The notes below the pieces were generated by a model, which worked only from the letters and a program-made list of their open reading frames with translations, made no database searches and had not been told where the DNA came from. From positions 1 through 46,531 of the forward strand of contig MEDY01000345.1 of NCBI GenBank assembly GCA_001724265.1: a stretch of DNA of 46,531 nucleotides, given 5' to 3'. The stretch is from Rhizaria sp. SCN 62-66. Taxonomy: Eukaryota > Rhizaria, unplaced. The position numbers were made by a program, and so were the translations under genes. The stretch's first letter is position 1, and every line of letters begins with the position of its first letter. Below, in pieces: positions 42,900 through 46,531 of this stretch.

Positions 42900-43696
42900 A
42901 TGGTACGTTGACATTTCTCTCATATCATATAATTTTCACTGCAATTTTCTATCTATTCTCTTCATTCACACTTTCTTTGACGGTCAGTGGCGGGTTCCCT
43001 ATCGCCTCAAAGTGGTGCGCATTGATTGAAGCACAGAAGCTCCACTTAATCATCTTTGCTGCCTTCCCACGCTCACTGTTGGCTTTGTTGTTTTCGTTAA
43101 CCAACTTCAATAGGTCGAGCACATCTGGCAGAAGCCCGCTAAGACGGGCAAGGTCTTTGGCAAGGGTAACCGCACCTGGTACGTCTCTCTTTGTCTCTTT
43201 GCCCTCTCAGTGAGGACTCTTTTGCTCAGTCATAGAATCTTGTTCCAGGTATTGCATGCACGTGACTTCTTTCATTGTGATTTTATTTGCTGGTATCTGC
43301 GATATTTGTTCTAATAATTGGCGTCCAGCTCACTCATAAACTCTTCTGTCTTATTGGTTGCCTGATCCCTATAGCCGTATCACTAACAACCACCGTGGTC
43401 TGATCCGCAAGTACGGCCTCTACGTCTCCCGTCGTTGCTTCCGTGAGATCCACAACGACCTCGGCTTCAAGAAGGTACGCTTGCCATCGTTTCTCCTTGA
43501 TGTCTCGTTCACGCGTGTTGCTTCACCAGAATATGCTTTGCGACTGCGCTCATGCGTGGTCATTTGCTACGTAATAACTGTGCATGCTTGTGCATGCTTG
43601 CTTTTCTCACATTAAGCTCACTGAACTTAACAACATTCACTCACTCCTCTGCTACTCACTTTCTGCAACCCCTACTTTCACACACAGCTGAACTAA
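42900..43696 (+). CDS. RPS29: Ribosomal protein uS14 (RPS29), 58 aa, 4 exons, two zinc ligands lost
   Basis: The first coding exon is only the ATG (42900-42902), followed by GTACGT. Exon 2 is 43114-43178, exon 3 is 43375-43474, and exon 4 is 43688-43696 (CTG AAC TAA). Donors are GTACGTTG, GTACGTCT and GTACGCTT. All junctions fit and give 58 residues, against 56 in human. The conserved core HRGLIRKYGL ... RRCFRE ... DLGFKKLN leaves no doubt about identity. Human uS14 has four zinc-binding Cys in CxxC...CxxC. Here the pattern is C-R-I-T and S-R-R-C, so the second and third Cys are Thr and Ser. The protein sits in the head of the 40S subunit. The loss of zinc binding is known in some bacterial and organellar S14 proteins but is unexpected in a cytosolic one. 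Confidence 0.95.
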
Positions 43697-44446
43697 TGTT
43701 TCTGACCGATGACAACGTACTCCAACAGGGCAACTCAAGCATAATTGTTGCGGCTGTCGACTGGTATTGCTACATGGTGGCGTGACACCCCAAATACACT
43801 AAACTTTCAACCATTTGAACATTTTGTGTGCGTTATGATTTTTGTCGCTTGCGCCAACCAACAACGACTTGTCGAGTACGCCGCCAAAAAATAACTGTTG
43901 TGGTCATCAAATTCTTCCTGCGCAAACTTTCTTGCAAGTGTGACATCAAAAACAAGACTCGCTGAGCCTTGACGCACTTGTACACAAAATGATATTGAAC
44001 AGAACAACATGTATTGTCAAAAATAATCATTCCAGCTATTGGCTTTAAAAATTGAATGATTGTTCCTTGATATGAAGATAAATACTAACACTAATAAATA
44101 ATAAAGAAAATGCGTCGTTGCAGCAACGCGTGCGGTATGCGAGCAGACGCCACTATGTTGGCCTTACTCGGAGGAACAAATGAGGTCGTAAAAGAGCACT
44201 CTCAACCTTGCAGTTAGCCGTGCTCTCAATAAACTTTTCTCCTCTCGACCATACTTGATTGAGTCAACCTTGCAAGACGATGCAATGGCACAGACTTAAC
44301 TGGCAGCAACACAACAGCGTTAACGGACTGGCCGAGTGCCTAATAAGGATCGAAGTAAGTGTGCTCCATAGCATATTGGCGAAGTTCAGGAAGGGGTCGT
44401 CGAACGCCCCGCCTGCTGCTGCTGTTGCTGTTGCTGCGGCTGCGAC
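43697..44446. other. Convergent intergenic region
   Basis: About 750 bases of AT-rich sequence between RPS29 and the next minus-strand gene. I see nothing to annotate. Confidence 0.45.
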
Positions 44447-45157
44447 TTAAACTGCTGCTTCTATGACGGCGCGTGTCGCGCCGCCAAACGACGTGTCGGC
44501 GAGCAGCGACGCGAGGTCGATCAACCCCTAGTCGCCGCCGTCCAGGGCGGGCGCGGCCGCGGGCGGAGCATCACTAGAGCCGCTGGCGCCGGCGAAAGCG
44601 AGCATCACGAACGGGTCGCCGTCGTTCTGCTTCGGCTTGGCGGGGGTCGCCAAGTAATCTATACGCAGTCGTGATAAATCTATCGTTGATATGGTGTCGT
44701 TGTGAGTCGCGCACCTGTCCATTCTATCGCAACTCGAGATTCTGCTCAGCGATAGCGCGCTGCCACTGTCGTCGCGCTCGACATCGCCCAGCGCGGCAGG
44801 GACAATGCCTCTCTGCGACGTGCGCCGCGCCTGCGCCTGCGGGGAAGACACTGCGGAGCCTGCGGATGAACCCTCCGCGAACTACACGTCCGGAGCGCCC
44901 GACAAGGCCAACATGCGCTCGACGTCCTTGATCTTGATGCGGACGGCGCGCACTACGGGCATCGCGAAGTCGGACTTAGCCAGCTCGTCGGCGCTGGCGC
45001 AGGCGTTAATCACGTCCTCGAGCATCGTCGCCGACTCGGTCGCCGCGCGCGCCGGCGGGTCCGTCAGCGCCGTTGCAAGCGGGGTCAGCCGCTTAGCGCG
45101 CAAGACCGAGAGCAACTCAACATACCTACACTGAGGAGCATGTGGCGCAAATAACAA
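44447..45157 (-). CDS. Partial unknown protein with two in-frame UAG codons and a DPF motif
   Basis: A minus-strand frame open from 45157 passes TAG at 44882-44884 and at 44528-44530 and ends in TAA at 44447. The 5' end is not resolved. A TGTAG acceptor-like site near 45137 suggests the exon starts there and that an upstream exon is missing or lost. The first third is helical (KRLTPLATALTDPPARAATE ... VVRAVRIKIKDVERMLALSG). The C-terminal third is disordered, with a GDPF motif near 44600 and LIDLASLL just before the end. DPF and L-[hydrophobic]-[DE]-L motifs bind clathrin adaptors, so an endocytic adaptor is possible but not shown. The last 26 residues exist only if UAG is sense. Composition is GC-rich, like the host genes. 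This could be a truncated gene next to inserted DNA. Confidence 0.5.
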
Positions 45158-45257
45158 TCACCATCGTAATGCATCCACGATAACGCCATGACAATGCACG
45201 GATTTACGTGGTGACTGCAGTACAAACTCACGCAGCCCTTGCCAGTAACTGCGCCAG

Positions 45258-46511
45258 TCACTTGGGCACCCATTGGATGCGAGCATTGTCGACTGACTCG
45301 TTGACATCCTGCATGGGTACATCGGCAATAATAGCATAACACCCAAGCGCAGCTGTGCAAATAAGCGGGTGTTCCTGATTGTGGGCTTTCTCTACGACAT
45401 AGCAGTAGTCAACATGCACATTATTGACAAGAAATTTCTTGCCATTTTTGTCACTCAGAAGCCCCTAGAATTTACGCTGAAAGCTACCTTTGAGGTCTGA
45501 TGCACGATCGCGATATCGCCAGTGCTGAACAGGGGTTGTGACGTACTCGACCTGTAAGAGAGTGATACGCAGATCAACGGCTGGGATACCCGATAAGTCC
45601 TCGCTACTACTTGCACCCGTGTCATTAACTGCGTTCAAGAGCGCGGCAGTACTCGACTTTGTGCCAGGAGCAGCGTTGACGAGTACCTTTGAGCACGGCG
45701 TCGGGTCCTCCTTGGCAAAACGGTATGCGTCGACTGCAACATGATTGAGGTCCTCGGGGAAAGCCATGATGGCATGTTGGTTGTCATTAGCTAGTAGCTG
45801 CAACACAAAGTGTTCGAGCTTCTCTGCCACATGATCTGCCGTTAGCGCAACACCAGAAATAGTATTGCATGGCGTGTCGTCTGTAGCTTGGCTTGAAGAA
45901 ATCTTTGCCATCAGCGACAACTGTGAAAGGCCCGAAGAAGTCGCCGTGTCAATGACGTAGCCAGTCGAAGAACCCCGGGTCTATGAGCGCTTTAACGCAT
46001 AGACTCGAAAGGGCTGAGGGTGATTGCATGCGAACAAAGCTGCCTTGAAAAAAGAACCTTTAGCACTGGAAGTAAGAGGCTGAAAAAAGAACGAACGAAT
46101 AGCACACATCCCGGCGATATTCTGTTCACTCTTTTCCGCGATCACCTGGTTTAACACCCAAGCAGCCAACTCCGAGGTTACCATGAAGACAGGTTTCCGC
46201 CAGATTTTGACTTTTTTTTTCGGGTCGGATTCACTGTTTTCCGGGTCGGATTCATTGTGTTCCGAGTCGGATGCATCATGGCTGCAAGACCTGTAGGAAA
46301 ACAAGTGACCTGAGTCGATTGCAGGCAGCACAACAAGGTGGCGCGCTTCATGGTTGCGTGCAAGTGAGGCGCTGTTGCTCGAATATGCTTCAATAGAGCA
46401 AGGTGGTGACTGAATTGTAACGAAATGAGAGACATCAGGCGTGGACAGGCGGTATAGGAATGACAAAGATTGGAATACCGAATCAGGCATGTTGCGGACA
46501 ACGTCAAGCAT
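45258..46511 (-). CDS. Unknown 417-residue protein with two in-frame UAG codons, atypical composition
   Basis: The frame opens at ATG 46511 (MLDVVRNMPDSVF), passes TAG at 45981-45983 (residue 177) and 45465-45467 (residue 349), and ends in TGA at 45258. Upstream of the ATG the frame stays open to the edge of the window, so the true start may lie outside. The sequence is AT-richer and less Ala-rich than the other genes. Near residue 80 there is a short run of degenerate 21-base repeats (SDSEHNESDPENSESDP). After the second UAG, 68 more codons read as ordinary protein (SDKNGKKFLVNNVHVDYCYV). I recognise no domain. Possible origins are a transposon, a virus or a fast-evolving host gene. Confidence 0.6.
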
Positions 46512-46531
46512 GATTTCAGCGTTAAAATATT

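Noticed and set aside
1-46531. CRISPR arrays, bacterial operons, rRNA genes
   Set aside because: None seen. Introns and gene content are eukaryotic and nuclear.

Overview
This window is nuclear DNA from a microbial eukaryote. The evidence is spliceosomal introns, mostly single-gene transcription units, and recognisable eukaryotic proteins: RBX1, TIM10, RAB21, SF3B5, ribosomal uS14/RPS29, a LCLAT1/AGPAT-type acyltransferase, an ABCB6/HMT1-type ABC transporter, and a SHIPPO/STPG-repeat protein that hints at a flagellum. Coding DNA is GC-rich, with long Ala/Arg/Ser/Gln-rich proteins. Two stretches (about 27.2-29.4 kb and 45.2-46.5 kb) are clearly AT-richer and look like mobile or foreign material. 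I cannot place the species.

The main result is that UAG appears to be a sense codon here. Ten TAG codons in seven independent loci interrupt reading frames that continue open in the same frame: two in the giant gene at 257-10387, one in the RING gene, one in the 539-residue protein at 35499-37230, one in the ABC transporter, two at 44447-45157, two at 45258-46511 and one in a 148-codon ORF at 28874-29320. Every gene whose end I can place stops at TAA or TGA; none uses TAG. One TAG lies in a run of Gln codons (CAG TAG CAA CAG CAG), so Gln is the best guess. The 3' part of the 45258-46511 gene is only visible under this code.

Layout: a giant minus-strand gene for a probably mitochondrial protein (257-10387); a small one-membrane-span protein (+, 10854); RBX1 (-, 12076) and TIM10 (-, 13657); a CUE/F-box/LRR protein (+, 14509); an STPG-repeat protein (+, 19019); RAB21 (-, 21474) facing away from the acyltransferase (+, 23605); SF3B5 (+, 25693); a second small one-span protein (-, 26788); a transposon graveyard (27.8-29.3 kb) with a dead pogo-type transposase; a Pro/Ala-rich RING protein with an internal duplication and an apparent frameshift (-, 29451-34891); an unknown protein (-, 35499); the ABC transporter (+, 37984); RPS29 (+, 42900); and two unknown minus-strand genes at the right end.

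Two further lineage signatures appear. Nearly all 5' splice sites read GTACG(T) rather than GTAAGT/GTGAGT. RPS29 has lost two of its four zinc-binding cysteines. RBX1 and an F-box/LRR protein, which elsewhere belong to the same SCF ubiquitin ligase, lie about 1.7 kb apart, but the sequence alone does not show that the proximity is functional.
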